DNA of 64,000 nucleotides from an uncultured Candidatus Binatia bacterium (GTDB lineage: Bacteria > Desulfobacterota > Binatia > Bin18), in the NCBI GenBank assembly GCA_958296235.1, contig OY282457.1:2483684-2547683 (forward strand), in the 5' to 3' direction. The position numbers were made by a program, and so were the translations under genes. The notes under the pieces were generated by a model. The model made no database searches and had not been told where the DNA came from. It saw nothing but the letters and a program-made list of their open reading frames with translations. Shown piece by piece: positions 34,055 to 41,513 of this stretch. Every line of letters starts with the position of its first letter. The stretch's first letter is position 1.

Positions 34055-36751
34055 CTACCACTCGTAGGCGGCTCTGAAGTAGTAGAATCCGCCGTTGTAT
34101 CCATACGGCGAGGACGTCGGATACTTCTGGCCGGCATCGTATCCGTTGCCCTTGCGATGCTCAGGACGGAGCCTGGTCGGATAGGTGTCGAACAGATTGT
34201 CCACGCCGGCGGCCAGGGTCATTCCGAAATTGAAGAAGTACGATACTTCCAGGTCGAGCAGTGCACGAGACTTGGCATAGATGGGAGGGTTGAGCCCATA
34301 ATCCTGATACGGTTCGGTGAAAGCGTCGTAGTAGTGCAGCCGCGACAGGAAGCGCCAGTTCCCATACGAGTGGTCCGCCATCAGCGAGAAGCGGAATTCC
34401 GGCTCAATGTCTTCGACCTGCACTTTGCGCACCGAGTTGATGACCGCGGAATTGATCGAATCGAGATTGAGGTTGGTGTCGTTCCAGTTGCCGGCGAGCG
34501 TCAACTGGGTCCGGCCGATGCTGCCGCCGAACAATTCCAGAGGATAGGTCGCCACGAGGTCGATCCCCTGGGTGTAGGTCTCGAACGCGTTGGTGAAGAA
34601 CCGCACGCTCCGCACGCGACTCGCGTCAACGCCGATGGCGGCCAGGGCGGCGACGTCATCCGGGGTAATCCCCTGGGCGCTGGTCAACCCGATCCGATTG
34701 CGGACTTCGATGTTGTAATAATCCAGGGTGACGGACAGGTCGCCGAGGGTCAGGATCGTGCCGACTGAAAAGGACATGGAGGTCTCCGGGGTGAGCGGCT
34801 GGGCCCCTTTCTGTTTCGCAATCGGGTGGTCCCCCGGCAGCGTTGGCGTTTCGACGAGTTGGTTTATCTCGGGATCGAAGTTATAGGTCGTGTCGCGGTA
34901 GCTGGCCTGGCCCACGGTCGGGGCGCGAAAGCCGGTGCCGATTGAGCCGCGCAGCGCCAGAAAGTCTTCAAGCAGGCTCCAGCGGGCGGCGAGCTTGCCG
35001 TCCAGGGATTCGCCGATGCCTTCGTGGTGCTCAAAGCGGCCGGCGGCGGTGAACAAGACCTGCTCGATGACGTCGGCTTCCAGGTCGAGATAAGCGCCGA
35101 AGCTGCCCCGCTCGGCCTCCGACGCATTCTCCGGGCGGATGGCGGGATACGCCTGGCCGCCTATGCTGAACCCCTGTGACGCGAGGCCGCGCGCTTTCTG
35201 CTGCCCGTCGCATTCGCCGGCGTCGTCATTGCACCAGCCGTCCCTGTCACCGGATTCGATCTCATACTCTTCCTCGCGGTATTCCAGCCCGAAGGCGACA
35301 TTCAGCGGGGAGTAGAAGAGGCCGGTGTCAAACGGCCTGGAGAAATCCAGGTTGAATATCTTGTCCCGCTGCTCGTACGCGCGGCCATTGTATCCCGTCG
35401 GCATTTCGTCTCTGAGGCGGAGCAGTTGCGGGTTGACGGTGTTCCAGATGTAGTACGAGGTTCTGTGCTGGCCGAACACCGCGCTCATGTCGTAGTTCCA
35501 GCCCTCCAACAGCGCGGTGGAGCTTTGCAGTTCTCCGCGCAGGCCAAAGGCGATGCTCCAGTCCCGGACGTTGCCGCGCATGCGCGGGGTGAATCCACCC
35601 GGAAGATTCTGGGCCAAGGCGTAACAATTCGGGTTGCCCTCCAGCGGGGCCAGTGCGGCCGGGCCGTTCTGCGTATAATCGCTGACTGGGATTCTCGGAC
35701 AGTTGCCGGTGCCGTCAGGCGTCAGGTCGGCGACCATCAGCTCGTCTAAATCGCCGTTGAGATAGACTCCCCCCGTCCCGCCCGGCGAGCTCGGATGCGG
35801 GCCCCGGAGATACCACGAGTCCATGATCTCGCGTTCGGCCCAGTTGCCGAAGGCGTACAGGTGATGATGGTCGCTCAGGTCGAGGCCGAAGTTGCCGAAA
35901 AATTTATAGTCGTATGTCACGTCGGGCGCGCCCCACACCATCGCGCGATGCTTTATGGGAACCCCGGCGGCTCTCAACGGTCGTTCTATATCGAGTTCAT
36001 AGCTGCGGTCGGTCGAGTCGGAGTTGGCGAACTCAAAACTCAGGTTGGCGAAGCCGGCGTCGGTCAGCGGCAGGCCGATGTTGGCCGCGGTGCTTACCAT
36101 GTCGCCGTCCCCCTGGTAGTGCTGTCCCCAGCGGGCTTCGACCGTGCCGCCCTCGGGGGCGTCACGCAACACAAAATTGAGCACGCCAGCCACCGCGTCG
36201 GAGCCGTACTGAGCGCCGGCGCCGTCGCGCAACACTTCAACCCGTTGGAGGGCGATGGACGGGATGGAGCGGATATCAACCCCGTGCGCCCCTTGCGCCT
36301 GCCCAAAGGTGAAGATGCTGATGGCGGAGGCCCGGTGCCGGCGTTTGCCGTTTATCAGCACCAGGGTCGAGTCCGGCGGCAGCCCACGCAGCTTGGCCGG
36401 GCGGACGAGCGAATTGGCGTCGCCGATGGCGTGCTGACTGACGTTATAGGACGGCACGGTCGCCGCCAGCAGGTTGTTCATGTCACGCACGCCGTAATTC
36501 CTGAAACTGTCGGCGTCGATCACGTCCACGGGCACAGGGGAGTCTGCGGCCGAGCGGCCCGGCAGCCGGGAGCCGACCACCTTGACTTCGCCGAGATCGA
36601 ATATATCTCCTTCCGGCTCTGCCTCCTGCGCTCCTATCTCTCCTGCCGGCTCTCCTTCCGGTTCTGCCACCTGCGCTCCGGCTGGCGGCGAGCCTGTCAA
36701 AGCTAAGAGCGACACCAGGAGAGCGTATTGCCACTTTCTCAATTCTTTCAT
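34055..36751 (-). CDS. TonB-dependent receptor (first of tandem cluster)
   Basis: 898 aa, promoter-proximal gene of the three. Signal peptide MKELRKWQYALLVSLLALTGSPPAGAQ, then an acidic stretch with repeated EPEGE units before the plug domain GEVKVVGSRLPGRSAADSPV. Barrel ends FYYFRAAYEW. GGAGGATCC precedes ATG 36751. All three genes arose by tandem duplication of one ancestor. The EPEGE-rich segment is present only in this copy. Confidence 0.88.
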   Translation of the reverse strand: MKELRKWQYALLVSLLALTGSPPAGAQVAEPEGEPAGEIGAQEAEPEGDIFDLGEVKVVGSRLPGRSAADSPVPVDVIDADSFRNYGVRDMNNLLAATVPSYNVSQHAIGDANSLVRPAKLRGLPPDSTLVLINGKRRHRASAISIFTFGQAQGAHGVDIRSIPSIALQRVEVLRDGAGAQYGSDAVAGVLNFVLRDAPEGGTVEARWGQHYQGDGDMVSTAANIGLPLTDAGFANLSFEFANSDSTDRSYELDIERPLRAAGVPIKHRAMVWGAPDVTYDYKFFGNFGLDLSDHHHLYAFGNWAEREIMDSWYLRGPHPSSPGGTGGVYLNGDLDELMVADLTPDGTGNCPRIPVSDYTQNGPAALAPLEGNPNCYALAQNLPGGFTPRMRGNVRDWSIAFGLRGELQSSTALLEGWNYDMSAVFGQHRTSYYIWNTVNPQLLRLRDEMPTGYNGRAYEQRDKIFNLDFSRPFDTGLFYSPLNVAFGLEYREEEYEIESGDRDGWCNDDAGECDGQQKARGLASQGFSIGGQAYPAIRPENASEAERGSFGAYLDLEADVIEQVLFTAAGRFEHHEGIGESLDGKLAARWSLLEDFLALRGSIGTGFRAPTVGQASYRDTTYNFDPEINQLVETPTLPGDHPIAKQKGAQPLTPETSMSFSVGTILTLGDLSVTLDYYNIEVRNRIGLTSAQGITPDDVAALAAIGVDASRVRSVRFFTNAFETYTQGIDLVATYPLELFGGSIGRTQLTLAGNWNDTNLNLDSINSAVINSVRKVQVEDIEPEFRFSLMADHSYGNWRFLSRLHYYDAFTEPYQDYGLNPPIYAKSRALLDLEVSYFFNFGMTLAAGVDNLFDTYPTRLRPEHRKGNGYDAGQKYPTSSPYGYNGGFYYFRAAYEW

Positions 36752-37066
36752 ACCGCGGATCCTCCTCCTATGCTGTAAAAACCATGATACCCGAATACAT
36801 CCTTAACCACAAAAGACTAGAGGAGGGCAACCCTTCCCGTAAGAATTGGCAACCATACCGCTCAAGATGGTGAACCAATTCGCGGGGATGTTTGCCCCCT
36901 CTCCCCTGGAGGGAGAGGGCTGGGGTGAGGGGGAATAAGCAAACGGAACCTCGCACTGTGTGGACCTCCTGTCTGTGCGTCACTCTGAACGGTTTCTTGC
37001 CCGCAGCAAGGAAAACCGTGTAAGACACAAACATATCAGAGAGAAAAGATCAAAAGGAGGAGCACG
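36752..37066. repeat. Gene-free gap with a CTCTCCC palindrome
   Basis: Between the divergent receptor operon and the SDR gene. It contains CCCTCTCCC/GGGAGAGGG (36897-36919, loop of 5), one member of the palindromic repeat family that recurs at 28474, 62244 and 62656. AAAAGGAGGAG at the right end is the SDR ribosome-binding site. I see no promoter I would trust for the receptor operon. Confidence 0.6.
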
Positions 37067-37828
37067 ATGGCAGGCGTATTTGCGGGAAAAATTGCGTTGA
37101 TTACCGGGGCCGGTTCAGGGATTGGGCGGGCCGCGGCCCTCGCCTTTGCGCGAGAGGGCGCAAGCGTGGTGGTCAGCGATATTGTTGCTGACGGGGGCGA
37201 GGAGACTGTCCGGCTCGTTCACGCGGCGGGGGGAGAGGCGCGCTTTCTTCAAGTCGATGTCTCCCAGGCTGCTGAGGTTGAGGGACTCATCAGTCAGATC
37301 GTCGAAACGCACGGACGCCTTGACTGCGCCTATAACAACGCGGGGGTCGAAGGGGAAAATGTGTTGACCGCGGAAACCAGCGAAGAGGGCTGGGACCGCA
37401 CTATGGCGATTAACCTCAAAGGTGTCTGGCTGTGCATGAAATATGAGATTCTCCAGATGCTCAAGCAGGGCGGCGGTTCCATTGTGAACACCTCCTCGGC
37501 CTATGGCCTGGTGGGCGGCTACCGCCTGCCGGCCTATATCGCCAGCAAGCATGGCGTGGTCGGGATTACGCGCGCGGCGGCGCTGGAATACGCGCAGAGC
37601 GGTATCCGCGTGAACTGTGTCTGTCCGGGCGCAATTGAGACGCCTATGGTCAGTCGGCTGACCGAGGGCCAGGCCGAGATGGCCGATAAGATCGCAGAAA
37701 TGGAGCCGGTCGGTCGGATGGGTCAGCCGGGAGAAATCGCGGAGGCCGTGGTCTGGCTCAGCTCAGACGCGGCCTCCTTTGTGACCGGCCACGCCATGTC
37801 GGCGGACGGCGGCTGGCTGGCCCAATAG
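37067..37828 (+). CDS. Short-chain dehydrogenase/reductase
   Basis: 253 aa classical SDR: cofactor motif TGAGSGIGRAAALAF, NNAG at about residue 90, catalytic Ser in NTSSAYGLVGG, YIASK (Tyr about 157) and the closing AMSADGGWLAQ. The acidic residue after beta-2 (VVSDIV) suggests NAD preference. AAAAGGAGGAG precedes the ATG. Substrate unknown. Confidence 0.9.
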   Translation: MAGVFAGKIALITGAGSGIGRAAALAFAREGASVVVSDIVADGGEETVRLVHAAGGEARFLQVDVSQAAEVEGLISQIVETHGRLDCAYNNAGVEGENVLTAETSEEGWDRTMAINLKGVWLCMKYEILQMLKQGGGSIVNTSSAYGLVGGYRLPAYIASKHGVVGITRAAALEYAQSGIRVNCVCPGAIETPMVSRLTEGQAEMADKIAEMEPVGRMGQPGEIAEAVVWLSSDAASFVTGHAMSADGGWLAQ

Positions 37829-37922
37829 TCCGTGAGGGTCTCAGGAAAAGACGGAGACGATATGGAGGGGCGGGTGAGCGGAGCGTCAGTCGGCCTCCTC
37901 TCTACTTTGTCAGACAGTATCC

Positions 37923-38186
37923 TCAACAGATATTGTTCTCGTATAAATCTGCGATGGGAAAGCACAGCCCGTAGTCGTCCCACAGCAGGTTTCCATCCTC
38001 CAGGGCAAAGTCGGCAAACTTCTCTGGGTCGAGGTAGGCACGAATCAGAGGGTTGTGTGATGTACGGAGAAACGGCTCAAAGTTGATAACTCGTTCAGCC
38101 CCATCGCTAAAGGACATCTTCAGCGTGTAGGCCGACACCTGCTCAACTCGGACTATATCAATTACTTTCCCTTCAGAGAGTTTCAT
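37923..38186 (-). CDS. DUF2442 protein
   Basis: 87 aa with the DUF2442 core: VSAYTLKMSFSDGAERVINFEPFL ... DPEKFADFALEDGNLLWDDYGLCFPIADLY. It overlaps the DUF4160 stop by four bases (ATGA), so the two are translationally coupled. DUF4160-DUF2442 pairs behave like a small two-gene TA-type module, but a toxin has not been assigned. Confidence 0.8.
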   Translation of the reverse strand: MKLSEGKVIDIVRVEQVSAYTLKMSFSDGAERVINFEPFLRTSHNPLIRAYLDPEKFADFALEDGNLLWDDYGLCFPIADLYENNIC

Positions 38187-38488
38187 CTGATCCTCTGAGT
38201 AATCGTCTGCGCTGTGATCGGCTTGTGAAGAACGAAATAATCTATCCATTTCTGCACTATCTCCTCTGCATACCGCTCAATCACGGTCTGGAAGTTCTTC
38301 AACTCCGCTTTGCTCAGCGGCCTTCTTCCCTTCACCGAGGAATACACAACCTGGACCACTTTGCCGTTTTCTACGATGATCTCAGCTTTACTTTCCCGAC
38401 CTTGACATTGGCCATGCACGTGAATCGGCTCATGCTCGTTTGAGTAAAACAGGACCATAATTCCAAAATACTCATAGAGTTTGGGCAT
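38183..38488 (-). CDS. DUF4160 protein
   Basis: 101 aa with YEYFGIMVLFYSNEHEPIHVHGQCQGRESKAEI, the DUF4160 signature (HEPxHVH), and a predicted helical C-terminus. It is the first gene of the DUF4160-DUF2442 pair; the histidine-rich HEPIHVHG segment could bind metal or RNA. Function unknown. Confidence 0.8.
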   Translation of the reverse strand: MPKLYEYFGIMVLFYSNEHEPIHVHGQCQGRESKAEIIVENGKVVQVVYSSVKGRRPLSKAELKNFQTVIERYAEEIVQKWIDYFVLHKPITAQTITQRIR

Positions 38489-38495
38489 CGGCTAC

Positions 38496-38903
38496 TCACC
38501 CAAACCGCACCACGGTCTCCGGGCTATGGGCTACGACAGAGACAATCTGCCAGCGGGCGTCGGTCTTGCGCAGGGTGTAGGTTGCTCCCAATCGCTCCAG
38601 CTCTTCCCCGGCTTTGGTGTAGCGCACGGCGAGGCCGCTGAGGAGCGCGATACGATCCGTCATTTCCTTGATCTGAATGTTCGTGACCTCGCTGCGCCCA
38701 TAATTCCGGCCTTTGAGGTCTTGGATAATCTGCGCAAAGAGCTTTTCAATGTCCGCTTCGCTTGAAAGCAGGGTCACGCCCTGGTCGGCGATAAACAGAC
38801 AGGGCGCGTGGTAGAACGGCACCATTGCCTTGGCCTCACCGGTATGAAACGCATCGAGGTAGCTGGCGTAGAATTGTTGAATGTCCTTGTGTTGGTTTGC
38901 CAT
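38496..38903 (-). CDS. SnoaL/NTF2-like (DUF4440-type) protein
   Basis: 135 aa, alpha+beta cone fold suggested by DIQQFYASYLDAFHTGEAKAMVPFYHAPCLFIADQG and ending RWQIVSVVAH. Members bind small hydrophobic ligands or have hydrolase/isomerase roles; this one cannot be assigned. AAAGGAG precedes ATG 38903. A mild overlap in expression with the following pair is possible (gap of 7 nt). Confidence 0.7.
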   Translation of the reverse strand: MANQHKDIQQFYASYLDAFHTGEAKAMVPFYHAPCLFIADQGVTLLSSEADIEKLFAQIIQDLKGRNYGRSEVTNIQIKEMTDRIALLSGLAVRYTKAGEELERLGATYTLRKTDARWQIVSVVAHSPETVVRFG

Positions 38904-38948
38904 TGTCAGCGGTCTCCTTTCTGCAATCGTGTTGGCTTTGTGATGTGT

Positions 38949-39263
38949 TCAAGCTGCGAGGTCACGTAACACTTCAGGATACAGCTCCGCTACCCGAATT
39001 AGCGTCTTCGCCGCCCCACTCGGCTCACGGCGGCCTTGCTCCCATTGCTCCAGCGTCCGTTTGGAGACCCCCAGTAAACTCGCGAACTGTGCTTGCGTGA
39101 GACCGGATTGCAAACGCGCCCGCGCAGTGGGAGAACGTGGCTCAACCGTAACTCGCTTACCACCACCTGCCTTGATCTCATGCACGCTGTCCAGAACTTC
39201 CTGCCATACATCCCGCTTGGCCTCGAATTGCGCCAGCGCCCGGCCAGTCAGTTTTTTAGCCAT
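38949..39263 (-). CDS. HTH antitoxin (HigA/NadS-type)
   Basis: 104 aa. C-terminal HTH LQSGLTQAQFASLLGVSKRTLEQWEQGRREPSG is the classic XRE/Cro fold used by antitoxins paired with RelE-like toxins. It overlaps the toxin stop by eight bases. The N-terminus (MAKKLTGRALAQFEAKRDVWQEVLDSVHEIKAGG) is the toxin-neutralising part. Confidence 0.85.
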   Translation of the reverse strand: MAKKLTGRALAQFEAKRDVWQEVLDSVHEIKAGGGKRVTVEPRSPTARARLQSGLTQAQFASLLGVSKRTLEQWEQGRREPSGAAKTLIRVAELYPEVLRDLAA

Positions 39264-39570
39264 GTGCGAACGCCTCCTTCAGTTGTCTGAGAATATGTGC
39301 AGGCATGGTGTTGTGTTTTACCTTGGCATACAGGGTGAGCATCCAGAACTCGTTGGGCTGATGGCGCACGAAATAGATAACACGTAAGCCACCACGCTTG
39401 CCCATGCCTTTCCGTTTCCAACGCAGTTTTCTGACGCCACCTGAATCACGCACGACATCTCCTGCTTCTGGATTGTCCATCATGAACTGCTGTAATTCTC
39501 CGTATTCGTCATCATCGAGGTAAACAGCCCGCACCTGCTCGAAAGCCGCTGACTCGATAAAAGTGAACAC
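39256..39570 (-). CDS. RelE/HigB-type toxin
   Basis: 104 aa. The FxQVRAVYLDDDEYGELQQFMM start, then SGGVRKLRWKRKGMGKRGGLRVIYF, and LYAKVKHNTM near the end match RelE-like ribosome-dependent nucleases; basic residues in WKRKGMGKRGG fit rRNA contact. It starts at GTG 39570, with weak upstream signals. It is immediately followed upstream by the inserted repeat at 39623. Confidence 0.85.
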   Translation of the reverse strand: MFTFIESAAFEQVRAVYLDDDEYGELQQFMMDNPEAGDVVRDSGGVRKLRWKRKGMGKRGGLRVIYFVRHQPNEFWMLTLYAKVKHNTMPAHILRQLKEAFAHG

Positions 39571-39611
39571 AGGATTAAGATACGCCTATGGCGTACCCGT
39601 GTCAATATTTC

Positions 39612-39990
39612 CGCTGGACCGGTAGTGTCTCGGTTTCACATCTCCCTCCCCCGCTGCCGGCTCAGCGCCTCCTCCCTGACCCTCCCCCTCAGAGACGGGT
39701 GCTGCCCATCGTGTCGCCGGCCCTCCAAGCGGTCCGTCGGCCCCCTCACCCGGCCCTTCGACAGGCTCAGGGCCACCCTCTCCCTCCAGGGGAGAGGGCA
39801 AAACAAGAGGCCCGCTCCCGCTGGGAGCGGGGGTGGGGTGAGGGCGAAGCAGCGCCCTGGGCCGCTGAACAACTTAATTTGCATCACACGTCCTCAGAGG
39901 GGAGAGGGAGTAGATATTCCCTCCCCCCTCTGAGGGGGAGGGTTAGGGTGGGGGGGGAAAATACAAACTGAGACACTATCGCTGGACCGG
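39612..39990. mobile_element. MITE-like insertion with 11-bp target duplication
   Basis: CGCTGGACCGG stands at 39612-39622 and again at 39980-39990. Between them the sequence starts TAGTGTCTCGGTTT and ends AAACTGAGACACTAT, 14-bp inverted ends with one mismatch. The interior carries the CTCTCCC/GGGAGAG hairpins and the 54-bp block shared with 28489-28543. There is no transposase, so it would need an enzyme from elsewhere. The gap 39571-40100 holds nothing else I can support. Confidence 0.75.
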
Positions 39991-40100
39991 TCCACTCGCT
40001 CCACTGTCAAGCGTATGCCGGGCAAAGCTTGTGCAAACAGCTTTTCAGTCTCTACGCACCCTTTACCACCCGAACCGGGCCGGATACAAGCCAGAGCAGA

Positions 40101-40976
40101 ATGAAGCCGCCGCCATTTGCCTATCACGCGCCAACGCACCTTGACGAAGCGCTCGCTCTCCTGGAGCGCTATGGAGACGACGCAAAAGTATTGGCCGGCG
40201 GGCAGAGTCTGATGCCTCTGCTGAATTTCCGGCTGAGCTATCCGTCCGCCCTGATCGATATCAACCGCGTGGCGGAGTTATCGTATCTGCGGCAGGAGAA
40301 TGGACAGGTCTGCATTGGCGCGTTGACCCGCCAGAGAACGATTGAGTTTTCGGAACTGGCGCGCCGCCAGCTTCCGCTGCTGCATGAGGCAACCACATTG
40401 GTCGGCCATCTGCCCATCCGTACCCGCGGCACCATCGGCGGCAGCCTGGCCCATGCCGACCCCGCGGCGGAATATCCCACTGTCGCCCTGGTTTTAGACG
40501 CGGAACTGGTCCTTCAGGGTCCCGGTGGACGGCGAAGCATTCCTGCCGAAGAATTTTTCGTGAGCTATCTGACAACAGCCCTCGCTCCGAACGAGATCGT
40601 GACCGAAATCCGCTTTTCACCCGCTCCGCGGACAAGCGGCTGGGCGTTTGAAGAGGTTGCCCGGCGGCATGGAGATTTCGCCCTTGTTGGCGTTGCCGGC
40701 GTGATTGATACAGAGGGCGAGCAGTGTCGGACCGCGCGTCTGGCTGCCGCTGGAGCCGGCCCAACCCCAATCCGTCTGCGTGCCGCAGAGGACATTCTGG
40801 TACGGGAAGGCGTGACTGAACAGGGCATTCAGCGGGCCGCGGCCAAAGCCGCTGAACTTGTCGAACCCGATAGCGATATTCACGCCTCAGCCGATTTTCG
40901 GCGGCATCTAACCGAGGTGCTGACGCGGCGGGCGATTCAGCGGGCGCGTGAGCGCGGCCAGGAGCAAAGGGCATGA
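40101..40976 (+). CDS. Molybdenum hydroxylase FAD-binding subunit (CoxM-like)
   Basis: 291 aa. Start MKPPPFAYHAPTHLDEALALLERYGDDAKVLAGGQSLMPLL, the FAD-binding AGGQSL motif, and GGSLAHADPAAEYP (TIGGS ... second FAD motif). Together with the next two genes it forms an M-S-L operon of the xanthine dehydrogenase/CO dehydrogenase family; stops and starts overlap by four bases with the S gene. The open frame extends upstream to 40029, but ATG 40101 fits the family start. Confidence 0.88.
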   Translation: MKPPPFAYHAPTHLDEALALLERYGDDAKVLAGGQSLMPLLNFRLSYPSALIDINRVAELSYLRQENGQVCIGALTRQRTIEFSELARRQLPLLHEATTLVGHLPIRTRGTIGGSLAHADPAAEYPTVALVLDAELVLQGPGGRRSIPAEEFFVSYLTTALAPNEIVTEIRFSPAPRTSGWAFEEVARRHGDFALVGVAGVIDTEGEQCRTARLAAAGAGPTPIRLRAAEDILVREGVTEQGIQRAAAKAAELVEPDSDIHASADFRRHLTEVLTRRAIQRARERGQEQRA

Positions 40977-41509
40977 GCGAGCCGAACGAGCGCAGCCAGA
41001 CGATCACGCTCCGCGTAAACGGCACGGAGCGCCGGGGACAGGTGGAGCCGCGCAAACTGCTGGTCGATTTTCTGCGTGAAGACCTGGGCCTGACCGGCTC
41101 TCATGTCGGCTGTGAACACGGCATCTGCGGGGCGTGTACGATTCTCGTCAATGGCGAAGCCGCCCGCTCGTGTCTGATGCTGGCGGTGCAGGCCAACGGA
41201 GCGGAGCTGATGACCGTTGAGGGCTTGGCCCCTCAAGCGGGCGAGCCGCCCGCGCTTCCAGGAAAGACTGGCCAACTCCATCCCCTGCAAGCGGCCTTTT
41301 GGGAACACCACGGACTCCAGTGCGGGTTCTGTACGCCGGGCATGCTCATGACCGCGTATGATTTGCTCCAGACAAATCCGATGCCGAGCGAGGCAGAAAT
41401 CCGCGCGGGCTTATCCGCGGTGCTGTGTCGCTGTACGGGCTATCAGGGGATTGTTGAAGCTGTTCAGGCTGCGGCGGAGACGCTCAGGGCACGGAGAGGG
41501 GATCGGTAA
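40973..41509 (+). CDS. Molybdenum hydroxylase [2Fe-2S] subunit (CoxS-like)
   Basis: 178 aa. It binds two [2Fe-2S] clusters: plant-type ferredoxin motif CEHGICGACTILVNG followed by C in SCLMLAV, and the second cluster set CGFCTPGM with CRCTGYQ. It passes electrons from the Mo cofactor to FAD. The N-terminal 13 residues (SEPNERSQTITL) are typical. Confidence 0.9.
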   Translation: MSEPNERSQTITLRVNGTERRGQVEPRKLLVDFLREDLGLTGSHVGCEHGICGACTILVNGEAARSCLMLAVQANGAELMTVEGLAPQAGEPPALPGKTGQLHPLQAAFWEHHGLQCGFCTPGMLMTAYDLLQTNPMPSEAEIRAGLSAVLCRCTGYQGIVEAVQAAAETLRARRGDR

Positions 41510-41513
41510 GGAG

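Noticed and set aside
41358..41513. Upstream extension of the molybdenum hydroxylase large subunit
   Set aside because: It overlaps the [2Fe-2S] subunit in another frame; the family starts near 41514.
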